In this document: positions 50,745 through 59,383 of the stretch, piece after piece | Layout of the letters: the number at the start of each line of letters is the position of its first letter | Position numbering within the stretch: the first letter of the stretch is position 1 | From: an uncultured Sphingomonadaceae bacterium | GTDB taxonomy: Bacteria; Pseudomonadota; Alphaproteobacteria; Sphingomonadales; Sphingomonadaceae | Assembly: GCA_947488845.1 (NCBI GenBank) | Contig: CANLBM010000002.1 | Span: forward strand, 1-64,000 | Length of the DNA stretch: 64,000 nucleotides | Direction: 5' to 3' | Translations under genes and position numbers: made by a program | Notes under the pieces: model-generated | What the model was told of the DNA's origin: nothing | Databases searched by the model: none | What the model saw: only the letters and a program-made list of their open reading frames with translations

Positions 50745-50906
50745 CTTCTCCCGTGAGGGAGAAGGATGCGAAGACTTGGCAGCTTGTCTGCCTAGTCGCA
50801 GCTGGATGAGGGTGTTCTGCGCTTCAGAGGACAGAACACCCTCATCCAACGCCGCCTAATTCGCTTCGCTCATAAGGCTCTGTATCCTTCTCCCTCACGG
50901 GAGAAG
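50745..50906. repeat. Long double inverted repeat between convergent genes
   Basis: Outer arms of 23 bases are perfect reverse complements (50745-50767 and 50884-50906, containing CTCCCGTGAGGGAGAAGG / CCTTCTCCCTCACGGGAG). Inner arms of 16 bases are also perfect (GGATGAGGGTGTTCTG 50804-50819 and CAGAACACCCTCATCC 50832-50847). The whole can fold into one long hairpin and may act as a two-way transcription barrier between the giant surface gene and the dehydrogenase operon. Confidence 0.9.
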
Positions 50907-50917
50907 CATTGCCCGCC

Positions 50918-52237
50918 TCAGTCAGCGAACAGCAGCACCGGCGTTTCCAGAAAATGCTTGAGCGCCTGCACATAGCTGGCGGCATCATAGCCGTCGACCA
51001 CACGGTGATCGCAGGAAATCGACAGGTTCATCAGCTTGCGTGCCTCGATCTCGCCGTCGATGATCATCGGGCGTTCGACAATCTTGTTCGGTCCGATAAT
51101 CGCCACTTCGGGACGGTTGATCACCGGCGTTGTGGCGATACCGCCCAACGGCCCGAGCGACGTCAGGGTCAGTGTCGATCCCGACAATTCTTTCGCCGTC
51201 GCCGTGCCGTCGCGCGCTGCGGCGGCCAGACGGCTGATTTCCGATGCCAGCTGCCAGACATTCATCTCCTGCGCGTCGCGCAGCACCGGCACCATCAGCC
51301 CCTGCCCCGTCTGCGTGGCCATCCCGAGATGGACCGCGCCATGGCGGGTCACGATACCGGCCTCGTCATCATATATTGCGTTTAGCATCGAAAACTGCGG
51401 CAGCGATTTGCAGATCGCGACAATCATCAGCGGCAACATGGTCAGCTTCGGACGGTCGCCGCGATTGGCGTTCAGATCGGCGCGCATGTCCTCCAGCTCG
51501 GTCATGTCGATTTCGTCGACATAGGAAAAATGCGGAATATTCCGTTTCGATTCTGCCATATTCTGTGCAATTTTGCGGCGCATTCCGATAACTTTTATCA
51601 CTTCATCGTCACGTTTTTGCACGGTTCCGGCCGGGCGATACCCCTGGCCCGAACCATAGTTCAGATAGGCATCGAGATCGCTGTGACGGATATGCTCGCC
51701 CTGCGCCTTGACCTGGCTGAGGTCGACCCCGAGATCGGCGGCGCGCTTGCGGACGGCGGGCGTCGCAAGTGGCTTCTGCCGGTCATTCTCGGCGGGCATG
51801 GCGTCAGGACTTGTTGGATCTTCAGCAGGCTCTTCAGACTCTTTCCGAACAACTGGCCCTGCTGGAATTTCCGAACTATTTTCGTTTTTATCAATCACTT
51901 GTGTTGACGGCAAGACATCAATTTCGACCTGACCCGCCTCATTCGGAACCGCGCTGGATGTTTCCAAATCTTCCAATTGGTCGGCATCCACTTCGCCTTC
52001 GACCTCGATCTCGACCAGCATCGAACCGATCGCGATAATGTCACCTTCTTCACCGGCCAGACCAATGATCTTGCCCGAAACCGGCGCTTCCATCTCGACC
52101 GTCGCCTTGTCGGTCATGACGTCGGCAATCTGGTCGTCTTCGGCCACGACATCACCGATCTTGATATGCCATTTGACGATTTCCGCTTCGGCAATACCCT
52201 CACCGATATCCGGCAGGTTGAATATATATTTGCTCAT
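50918..52237 (-). CDS. bkdB: Branched-chain 2-oxo acid dehydrogenase E2 (dihydrolipoyl acyltransferase)
   Basis: Core acyltransferase of the complex that oxidises 2-oxo acids from valine, leucine and isoleucine. From the ATG at 52237 it has 439 residues: one lipoyl domain (1-80, lipoylated Lys44 in VMTDKATVEME), an acidic linker, the E1/E3-binding domain (ATPAVRKRAADLGVDLSQV) and the catalytic domain with CDHRVVDG. It overlaps the E1-beta gene by four bases (ATGA). No E3 gene follows, so E3 comes from elsewhere. Confidence 0.93.
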   Translation of the reverse strand: MSKYIFNLPDIGEGIAEAEIVKWHIKIGDVVAEDDQIADVMTDKATVEMEAPVSGKIIGLAGEEGDIIAIGSMLVEIEVEGEVDADQLEDLETSSAVPNEAGQVEIDVLPSTQVIDKNENSSEIPAGPVVRKESEEPAEDPTSPDAMPAENDRQKPLATPAVRKRAADLGVDLSQVKAQGEHIRHSDLDAYLNYGSGQGYRPAGTVQKRDDEVIKVIGMRRKIAQNMAESKRNIPHFSYVDEIDMTELEDMRADLNANRGDRPKLTMLPLMIVAICKSLPQFSMLNAIYDDEAGIVTRHGAVHLGMATQTGQGLMVPVLRDAQEMNVWQLASEISRLAAAARDGTATAKELSGSTLTLTSLGPLGGIATTPVINRPEVAIIGPNKIVERPMIIDGEIEARKLMNLSISCDHRVVDGYDAASYVQALKHFLETPVLLFAD

Positions 52238-53256
52238 GATTTCAAATCCCTGACAATCTTTTCCAACGCTTCGCCGATCCGGACCGGACCTGGAAAATAA
52301 GCCCATTCCAGACTGTGCGGATAGGGCGTATCAAATCCGGTAACCCGCTCGATCGGTGCCTCGAGATGATAGAAACAGCGTTCCTGCACCAGCGCCGACA
52401 GCTCGGCGCCAAAGCCGCTGGTCCGCGTCGCTTCGTGCACGATCAGGCAGCGTCCGGTTTTCTTCACCGACTTTTCGATCGTCTCGATATCGACCGGCAC
52501 CAATGTCCGCAGATCGATGACCTCGGCGTTGATGCCATGTTCCTCGACCACCGCCTTGGCGACATGGACCATCGTACCATAAGCAAGGACCGTAACCGCA
52601 TCACCTTCGCGCACGATCTTCGCCTTGCCGAGCGGCACAGTATAATGGCCCTCCGGCACTTCGGACTCGGCAAATTTGGACCAGGGCGAAACCGGATTGT
52701 CATAATAGCCGGTGAACGGACCATTATAGATCCGCTTGGGTTCGAGGAACAGCACCGGATCATTATCCTCGATCGAGGCGATCAGCAGTCCCTTGGCGTC
52801 ATAAGGCGTTGACGGAATGACCGTTTTCAGACCCGAAACATGAGTAAACATCGCTTCCGGCGACTGGCTGTGCGTCTGTCCGCCAAAAATACCGCCACCG
52901 ACCGGTGACCGGACGGTCATCGGTGCAGTAAATTCGCCCGCCGAGCGGTAGCGCAACCGCGCCGCTTCCGAAATAAGCTGGTCCATGCCGGGATAGATAT
53001 AGTCGGCAAACTGGATTTCCGGCACCGGGCGCAAACCGTAAGCGCACATGCCGACCGCAGCGCCGATAATCCCGCATTCGGAAATCGGCGTGTCAAAGCA
53101 GCGGGTCTTGCCGAATTTCTCCTGAAGCCCGGCGGTCGCGCGGAACACGCCGCCGAAATAGCCGACGTCCTCGCCCATGATCACGACATTGTCGTCGCGT
53201 TCCATCATCGTTTCAAGGCCGCTGTTGATGGCCTCTATCATGTTCATGACGGCCAT
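52234..53256 (-). CDS. bkdA2: Branched-chain 2-oxo acid dehydrogenase E1 beta
   Basis: Beta subunit of the TPP-dependent decarboxylase. The 340-residue protein has VIMGEDVGYFGGVFRATAGL with the TPP-contact Glu, DTPISECGIIGAAVGMC and QIQFADYI-type stretches. The start at 53256 overlaps the E1-alpha end by 13 bases; GGGA lies just upstream. A second ATG at 53247 is possible. Confidence 0.93.
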   Translation of the reverse strand: MAVMNMIEAINSGLETMMERDDNVVIMGEDVGYFGGVFRATAGLQEKFGKTRCFDTPISECGIIGAAVGMCAYGLRPVPEIQFADYIYPGMDQLISEAARLRYRSAGEFTAPMTVRSPVGGGIFGGQTHSQSPEAMFTHVSGLKTVIPSTPYDAKGLLIASIEDNDPVLFLEPKRIYNGPFTGYYDNPVSPWSKFAESEVPEGHYTVPLGKAKIVREGDAVTVLAYGTMVHVAKAVVEEHGINAEVIDLRTLVPVDIETIEKSVKKTGRCLIVHEATRTSGFGAELSALVQERCFYHLEAPIERVTGFDTPYPHSLEWAYFPGPVRIGEALEKIVRDLKS

Positions 53257-54518
53257 TTGATTTCCCGTTCCTTGTTGGCCTGTGCGGCCTGTTCCTTGAG
53301 ATGCCAGGGCATTTCTTCAAACACGTCCTGAAACATGGTTTCAAACGGCTGGTGCAGACCGTGGCCCAATATGCCGTTTTTGGCCGCTTCCTTCACCGCT
53401 TCCTTGACCGCTTCGAGACATTCCGCGTCCAGCGCTTCCTGTTGTTCATCGCTCCACACGCCGCGCTGGATCAGATGCTTGTTAAGCCGGTTGATCGGAT
53501 CACCGAGCGGCCATTCCTCGCGCTCCTGCGCGCTGCGATAGGCGGTGGGGTCATCGGACGTGCTGTGCGCTTCCGCGCGATAGGTGAAATGCTCGATCAG
53601 CGTTGGCCCCTGATTGGTCCGCGCCCGTTCTGCCGCCCAGCTTGTGGCTGCATAGACCGCCAGCGGATCATTGCCGTCCACTCGCAGCGCGGCAATGCCA
53701 TAACCGGCACCGCGCGCGGCAAAGGTGGTACGCTCTGCTCCGGCAAAACCGGAAAAGGACGAAATTGCCCACTGGTTGTTGACCACATTCATGATCACCG
53801 GCGCATTATAAACCGTAGCAAAGGTCATAGCCGCATGGAAGTCACCCTCGGCGGTCGAACCCTCGCCACACCAGACCGCTGCAATCCGGCTGTCACCCTT
53901 GCTGGCACTCGCCATCGCCCAGCCCACTGCTTGCGGATATTGGGTGGTCAGATTGCCCGACACGGTGAAGAAATTCAGCTCGCGCGAACTGTACATGATC
54001 GGCAGCTGACGCCCCTTGAGCTTGTCCGCCTTGTTCGAGAAAATCTGGTTGACCATCTCGATCATCGGATAACCGCGGACGAACAATATCCCTTGCTGGC
54101 GATAGCTGGGAAAGCACATGTCATCGGCATGCAATGCCATGGCGGCAGCAACCGACGTCGCTTCCTCGCCGGTGCATTTCATGTAGAAGCTGGTCTTCCC
54201 CTGACGTTGCTGGCGATGCAGCCGGTCATCAAACGTACGCACCTGCACCATCGTGCGGAGCATCGTTAACAGCGTTTCGTCGTCAAGCTTGGGATCCCAG
54301 GGACCGACAGCCTTGTGACCATCATCCAGAACGCGAACCATGTCATAGACCATGTCCCGCATATCCTTGGGCGCGGTATTTATATCCGGGCGCGCTTGGG
54401 CACCGGCCTGAGGGATATCCAGATCACTATAGTCAACCACATCACCCGGCCGGAACTTCGGTTCCGGGATGTGCAAAGTCAGGGGCGGCAAATTGCTTTT
54501 GCGATTGTCATCAACCAT
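53244..54518 (-). CDS. bkdA1: Branched-chain 2-oxo acid dehydrogenase E1 alpha
   Basis: Alpha subunit of the TPP-dependent decarboxylase. From the ATG at 54518, which follows AGGAGAG, it has 424 residues. The N-terminal extension, the stretch RQQRQGKTSFYMKCTGEEA and the TPP motif WCGEGSTAEGDFHAAM with NNQWAIS fit the branched-chain type rather than pyruvate dehydrogenase. It is the first gene of a three-gene operon. Confidence 0.92.
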   Translation of the reverse strand: MVDDNRKSNLPPLTLHIPEPKFRPGDVVDYSDLDIPQAGAQARPDINTAPKDMRDMVYDMVRVLDDGHKAVGPWDPKLDDETLLTMLRTMVQVRTFDDRLHRQQRQGKTSFYMKCTGEEATSVAAAMALHADDMCFPSYRQQGILFVRGYPMIEMVNQIFSNKADKLKGRQLPIMYSSRELNFFTVSGNLTTQYPQAVGWAMASASKGDSRIAAVWCGEGSTAEGDFHAAMTFATVYNAPVIMNVVNNQWAISSFSGFAGAERTTFAARGAGYGIAALRVDGNDPLAVYAATSWAAERARTNQGPTLIEHFTYRAEAHSTSDDPTAYRSAQEREEWPLGDPINRLNKHLIQRGVWSDEQQEALDAECLEAVKEAVKEAAKNGILGHGLHQPFETMFQDVFEEMPWHLKEQAAQANKEREIKWPS

Positions 54519-54576
54519 CCAAACTCTCCTGCTGCACCGCAACGCTGCAGTGCAATATTTATTTCAACCGGTTGTT

Positions 54577-54605
54577 ATATTATTTCATCTTCGCATAAAG
54601 GTCAA
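54577..54605 (-). promoter_or_regulatory. Promoter of the branched-chain dehydrogenase operon
   Basis: On the minus strand a -35 TTGACC (54600-54605) and a -10 TAATAT (54577-54582) are separated by 17 bases, close to the sigma-70 consensus. The leader would be about 50 bases long before the E1-alpha ATG. Confidence 0.72.
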
Positions 54606-54628
54606 TGTATCTGTCCTATGCCGATACA

Positions 54629-54660
54629 TAAAAAAAGGGAGCAATTTAATGCCCCCTCTT
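54629..54660 (-). terminator. Rho-independent terminator of the autotransporter gene
   Basis: On the minus strand GGGGGCA and TGCTCCC form a stem around ATTAAAT-type loop bases and are followed by seven T residues (54630-54636 on the plus strand as A). It lies about 30 bases after the autotransporter stop and directly upstream of the bkd promoter. Confidence 0.85.
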
Positions 54661-54687
54661 TCTTGTCAGATGGGAAGATGTCGATAT

Positions 54688-57600
54688 CTAGAAGCGCAGC
54701 GCCATGTTCATCATAGCGCGATCATCACGATAGATTTGTTGCCCCAACCGGCTTTCAACCGCAGCACCAAAGCTCAGGTCGCCCTTCGTAAAGCTGAATC
54801 CGCCTTTTATCTCTCCATAAGACGCATCTTGCAAACCGATCGGCAATAGCAGCGATACATTTTCAGCATCCAGAAAGCGGACCTGGAAGTTCGTGTCATT
54901 CCCGGAAACGCGGTTCACATAGTCAAGCTTCATGGCAGGCTGGAACGACCATCCCGATGCAAAGCCCAATTTGGTGCTGCCCGATATTTTCAGTCCGACC
55001 TTGGCTTCCAGTCCAGAGCGGCTGATCTCATCCACGGCCAGCGCCAGACTACCAGCACTGTCGCGGAAGCCGCTAACATTATAGGAAGAATAACCAATGC
55101 TGGCCCGTGGCGTCAGCATCAAGCCATCAACATCGATGTTATAGCCAGCCTCGATCTCGCTCGCAAAAGCCAGAGAATCGGTATTCAGGTTGCTCAATGA
55201 AAGCGCTGCCGTGACCCGACTATTGGAGTCGATCTGTGAGTAGGACATGGAAGCCTGGCCGCCGACGTAGAAATTTCCACCAAGACGATAGTTGCCGTAA
55301 ACCGAGGCCTGATTTGTTTCCACATTGGCAACACTGCCTCCGACCTCCTGCACACCATTGGCATAGCCGAACGCCGTGCCGAATGTGGTGCGATCATCCA
55401 GACCGAATTCCAGACCCATGGCAATATGCCAGCTGCCTTGCTGTACCCCCGGATTATTGTCCGAAAATGCCAGCGATGACTGTTCAAATCCCGCAGACAT
55501 GAAACCGCTCATATTCTCCGGCAGCGCCACGGCATCCCAACTGGAAGACTGATAGTTTTTGGCAAAACTGATCTGCGACGCGGTACTGCCAATCATCTGA
55601 CGGCGACCATCGAAGACCTCGGGAGCACCCACAATCTGAATTTTGCCCGCGACGCCCTGACCGGACCCCATCAATGACAGGCGATCCGAAACCAAAGTCC
55701 GCATCGTAGAGCTTTGCCGTTCATCCAAAGTGGTTGTCCGGCCAGCTTGCGAAGCCGACAGGCTCTGGAAAGTCGCATTCAATTCAGGCGCTTCCATGAC
55801 ATCAATCAAGCCATAGACATTGGCGAGATCGGTATAAGAGTGACCGCGCGCGCTATCGAGCGCATTGCCGAATGCCAGGGAAAACGGATTGGTTACGCCG
55901 CTGCTCCGGAAGAAATCGGAGAAACGGATAACCCGCATCCTCGCGATAACATTGTTCGAACCATAGCTCAGCTCCGGATAAAGGACACCGATCCTGCCCA
56001 CCACATTGTCAAAGGTATTTTCGACACCGCCCTCAGCCGTGATGATCTCAAAAGTCTGGCCATAGCGAGCGCTGCTCCGACCAAATGCATTGATCACAGC
56101 TGCGGTACCGCCCAACGAAATGATTCCGAGATTGTCGGCATCGCCAACAACCGCCAGTTGGTCATTGCCAGAACGGTTAACATCAAAAAGGGACAATGTT
56201 CCGGAAGCCAGGATGACATCACCCGCGATCGTCAAGGTTCCAGTATCCCCGAAATCATCCCCGGGTGCTATCGAACCGTTGACCGAAGTCAGAAATGTCG
56301 GATCAAAGAAGCCGTTACCGGTCAGCAGCCCTGTGCCAATGAAAGCTTCGCCGGTTGTGAGGTTACCGTTAAGGTCAAGCCACCCGCCAGTCTGGGTATA
56401 ATCACCCCAGACTTTGAGATTACCATCGTCGCGAATATCAAGCCGCGCCGCACCCTGAAGGTTCAGCCGGTCAATGGTTACTTCATCGCGCAATCTGGTG
56501 GTGCCGTGCGCAGCGAGCGTCACTTCATAATAGCGCGCACGAATGTCGGCCGATGGATCAGCGACAATGTTATCCGGGACGAAGTTTCGGCTACCAGGAC
56601 CGCCTTCGATATAGACGCTGTTCGGCGTTCCTTCATCAAATTCGGCGCTCAAGGTCGACAGGTCAACGCAGTCATCCAGAAAACAGATATTTCCGAATTT
56701 CGGTGTGTCGCCGGTAACGCCCGGCGCCTCAAAGCCCGGCAGTGCGTTGACGAGTTCACCATCAACGCTGATCCCGTAATTGGGGTCCATATCCTGCACC
56801 CAATGATGCGGGTTCAGCCAGTCACGATTTCCAGGACGGCTCGACGCATAAACATAGCTGTTATTTGCCACAATCTGGTCCCAGAACAGATAGAGGGGCT
56901 GATAGAAGCTTTGCGTTCCATAGGATGAGAATGGCTGGAATTTCAGCGGATCTGCCGGATTATTGCCGAAAAATCTTGAGCCGCCAGACAATACCGCTGT
57001 GATAACCGGTATGTCGAACAACTCGTCCGCGACCAATGCGCTACCGGAATCACCGCCCGCAGTGGTGCCTTCGCGCGGCAACGCCGCACCGTCATAAAGA
57101 TCGAAATCAAACGCTCCGTTCAAGGAATCAAAGGCATCCTGACCTGCCGGACTATCGAAATCTGTATTATACAGAGTTTGTGGCAATCCGTAGTCGTCCG
57201 GACCGAAAAGGAAATTATTCCTGTCATTTAGCGAACTTGCGGACGAGATCATATTCTCTGCGATACGCCGCCGGAAATCAATGCCGAGATTGGCCCCGTT
57301 CGGTCCCAGCCCTCGCGCTCCGTAACCGTTTATGATGCCATGTGTTTCGTCCGTTAACGGCGAGAACAACATCGTCCAGGTCGGAACGCCACCGGCATGG
57401 GTATCAAGCGTCGCCAGTGCGACATCAGCCTCCAGGAAACCGGTAGGAAGAGAGCGTTCGTCATACCAGACTTGCTCGACGTTATAGATGTTGAAACCCA
57501 CGTCGGTCTGGTTGGCTGTACCGCCGTCAAGTCCAACCCAACGGCGAACTCCCGGGAGATTATTAGCACTGAAGCCGAAGGCTATTGCCGTTCCTCCTGT

Positions 57601-57939
57601 CGCGAAACCATATGTGTTGGCAGCCTGATCGTTCACGCAGTGGGCCGCAAAAATAACGGTGCGCGGATTAATCAGGGTGCCGGTGCAAAGTCCTAGAGAA
57701 GTGGTGTTCTGATCTGCTCGTACGGTCATCTGTCCAACACCGGTGACATCCACAACATTGTCAAGAATACCAACCGGGGGCGGGTCGTTCAAAGTCAGAT
57801 CATCCCGAATAACGATGGACGGGGCATCTTCTACCATGGTGGGCCCGGTCTGGGCCTGCGCCGCTGCCGAAAAACTCGCCAAAAAGGTTGCCGACGACAC
57901 TGTGACTAATAGTGAACGATTGATGGTACGAAACGACAT
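54688..57939 (-). CDS. Trypsin-like serine protease autotransporter
   Basis: A 1,083-residue type V secreted protein. The signal peptide ends AAAQA (about 29). Residues 60-360 are an S1-type protease domain with the full triad: His100 in FAAHCV, Asp172 in EADVALATLD and Ser298 in GGDSGSALV. A beta-helical passenger with the repeat-like GNLTTGEAFIGTGLLTGNG region follows, then an autotransporter barrel over the last 280 residues ending MNMALRF with the expected aromatic C-terminus. GGGGAGAG precedes the ATG. It is monocistronic, with its own terminator. Possible roles are surface proteolysis or release of its own passenger; substrates are unknown. Confidence 0.92.
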   Translation of the reverse strand: MSFRTINRSLLVTVSSATFLASFSAAAQAQTGPTMVEDAPSIVIRDDLTLNDPPPVGILDNVVDVTGVGQMTVRADQNTTSLGLCTGTLINPRTVIFAAHCVNDQAANTYGFATGGTAIAFGFSANNLPGVRRWVGLDGGTANQTDVGFNIYNVEQVWYDERSLPTGFLEADVALATLDTHAGGVPTWTMLFSPLTDETHGIINGYGARGLGPNGANLGIDFRRRIAENMISSASSLNDRNNFLFGPDDYGLPQTLYNTDFDSPAGQDAFDSLNGAFDFDLYDGAALPREGTTAGGDSGSALVADELFDIPVITAVLSGGSRFFGNNPADPLKFQPFSSYGTQSFYQPLYLFWDQIVANNSYVYASSRPGNRDWLNPHHWVQDMDPNYGISVDGELVNALPGFEAPGVTGDTPKFGNICFLDDCVDLSTLSAEFDEGTPNSVYIEGGPGSRNFVPDNIVADPSADIRARYYEVTLAAHGTTRLRDEVTIDRLNLQGAARLDIRDDGNLKVWGDYTQTGGWLDLNGNLTTGEAFIGTGLLTGNGFFDPTFLTSVNGSIAPGDDFGDTGTLTIAGDVILASGTLSLFDVNRSGNDQLAVVGDADNLGIISLGGTAAVINAFGRSSARYGQTFEIITAEGGVENTFDNVVGRIGVLYPELSYGSNNVIARMRVIRFSDFFRSSGVTNPFSLAFGNALDSARGHSYTDLANVYGLIDVMEAPELNATFQSLSASQAGRTTTLDERQSSTMRTLVSDRLSLMGSGQGVAGKIQIVGAPEVFDGRRQMIGSTASQISFAKNYQSSSWDAVALPENMSGFMSAGFEQSSLAFSDNNPGVQQGSWHIAMGLEFGLDDRTTFGTAFGYANGVQEVGGSVANVETNQASVYGNYRLGGNFYVGGQASMSYSQIDSNSRVTAALSLSNLNTDSLAFASEIEAGYNIDVDGLMLTPRASIGYSSYNVSGFRDSAGSLALAVDEISRSGLEAKVGLKISGSTKLGFASGWSFQPAMKLDYVNRVSGNDTNFQVRFLDAENVSLLLPIGLQDASYGEIKGGFSFTKGDLSFGAAVESRLGQQIYRDDRAMMNMALRF

Positions 57940-58141
57940 TCTATGCTCTCCCCAAAGAGTTGGTTGAACGACCCCTTAACTACTAGCTCACTACTCAAAA
58001 ACAGAACGCACGAATCGCGCTACAGTACATTAGTATCATATTTAACTAGAGGATTACATTGCTACCACGAAATAAAATTCGGAGCCGGCATTCTCCGGCA
58101 ACTGGATCAAGCCACATCAAAGGAATTCCGCTGGTTGAAAG

Positions 58142-59104
58142 CTAAACCGCAACCGGTGCGGCGATATGGGATTGCGGAGCATAATCCTCCACCGCGAAGT
58201 CACCGATCTGATAATCGAAAATCGAATCAGGTTTGCGCAGCATTTTCAACTTGGGAGCCCCCGAAGGCGTTCGTGTAATCTGTTCTTCCACTAGATCGGC
58301 ATGATTCAGGTAGAGATGCACATCGCCGCCGTTCCAGACCAGTTCCCCCGGCTCAAGGTCGCATTGCTGAGCAATCATCCGGATCAGCATGGCCGCCGAA
58401 AACACGTTAAACGCAAAACCGAGCCCGAGATCGCAACTGCGTTGATAGAGTAACCCCGACAATTTCCCGCCGGAGACGTAGAATTGATAAGTCTTGTGAC
58501 AGGGCGGTAATGCCATCTGGTCCAGTTCGGCAACATTCCAGCCGGTGAAAATATGACGCCGCGAGCCGGGATGGTTCCGGATTCCCTCGATCAACAATTC
58601 GATCTGGTTGAAGCCCTTTTCTTCGCGGCGATAGAGCCCCTCGCCTGCCGGAGTGTAACGCGGCCAGTCGACCCATTGCTTGCCATAGACCGGACCGAGA
58701 TCGCCCCATCTGGCAGCAAAAATATCGTCTTCGATGATACGCTGTTCAAACCCATCCCGGTCAAGCTGCTCGCCGGTTTCCTTGCGATATTTGTCGAGCG
58801 GCCAGTCGGTCCAGATATGCACCTTCTGCTTCACCAGCTCGCGGATATTGGTATCACCGGTGAGAAACCAGAGCATTTCTCGCGCCGCCGTTTTCCAGAA
58901 CACACGTTTGGTCGTAAGCAACGGGATGGCATCATCGGCAAGATCAAAGCGCATCGTCACACCGAAAATGGCACGCGTGCCGACGCCGGTACGATCAATT
59001 CGCTCGTCACCCTGCGTCCAGATTTGTCGCATCAGATCAAGATATTGCTGCTCATAATGTTGTCCGGGAATCAAACCGTCATACTCCAACCATGTGTTCC
59101 GCAA
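58142..59104 (-). CDS. thyA: Thymidylate synthase (ThyA type)
   Basis: Makes dTMP from dUMP with methylenetetrahydrofolate. The 320-residue protein has DRTGVGTRAIFG, the catalytic Cys in LPPCHKTYQFYV, RSCDLGLGFAFNV and WNGGDVHLYLNH. It is longer than the 264-residue E. coli enzyme because of an insert around WPLDKYRKETGEQLDRDGFE, seen in other members. The start is a TTG at 59104; a second TTG at 59089 is possible and no ATG is available. Confidence 0.94.
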   Translation of the reverse strand: MRNTWLEYDGLIPGQHYEQQYLDLMRQIWTQGDERIDRTGVGTRAIFGVTMRFDLADDAIPLLTTKRVFWKTAAREMLWFLTGDTNIRELVKQKVHIWTDWPLDKYRKETGEQLDRDGFEQRIIEDDIFAARWGDLGPVYGKQWVDWPRYTPAGEGLYRREEKGFNQIELLIEGIRNHPGSRRHIFTGWNVAELDQMALPPCHKTYQFYVSGGKLSGLLYQRSCDLGLGFAFNVFSAAMLIRMIAQQCDLEPGELVWNGGDVHLYLNHADLVEEQITRTPSGAPKLKMLRKPDSIFDYQIGDFAVEDYAPQSHIAAPVAV

Positions 59105-59191
59105 ATGCTAGACCGCTATGCCAATATCCTCAACCAAATCCGGTTGTCGCAAGATCAAGCAGGAGTCTTTATACTGCCCATTGGCTTTGGC

Positions 59192-59220
59192 TTGAACCGC
59201 AAATCAGACTGGCTTATAAT
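59192..59220 (+). promoter_or_regulatory. Promoter of tRNA-Pro
   Basis: TTGAAC (59192-59197) and a perfect TATAAT (59215-59220) are exactly 17 bases apart. Transcription would begin about 30 bases before the tRNA. Confidence 0.8.
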
Positions 59221-59259
59221 CTCCATATCACATCCCTCGCGCGGAAAAAGCGGGCGGAT

Positions 59260-59336
59260 CGGGAAGTAGCTCAGTCTGGTAGAGTACTGCGTTCGGGACG
59301 CAGGGGCCGGAGGTTCGAATCCTCTCTTCCCGACCA
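59260..59336 (+). tRNA. tRNA-Pro (CGG), CCA encoded
   Basis: A complete 77-base cloverleaf. Acceptor CGGGAAG pairs with CTTCCCG, the D arm contains AGCTCAGTCTGGTAGAG, the anticodon stem CTGCG/CGCAG encloses TTCGGGA with anticodon CGG, and the T arm contains GAGGTTCGAATCCTC. A 3' CCA is encoded. Confidence 0.97.
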
Positions 59337-59383
59337 TCAATTTTTGAGGATGGTATGCGACGTTTCCGAGCATCCCGGCCGAA

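Noticed and set aside
53301..54269. A 322-codon plus-strand frame inside the E1-alpha gene
   Set aside because: Shadow of a well-conserved TPP enzyme; no own features.
54519..54687. A riboswitch or attenuator before the branched-chain dehydrogenase genes
   Set aside because: The 50-base leader shows no extensive pairing or run of branched-chain codons; a simple promoter plus the neighbour's terminator explains the region.
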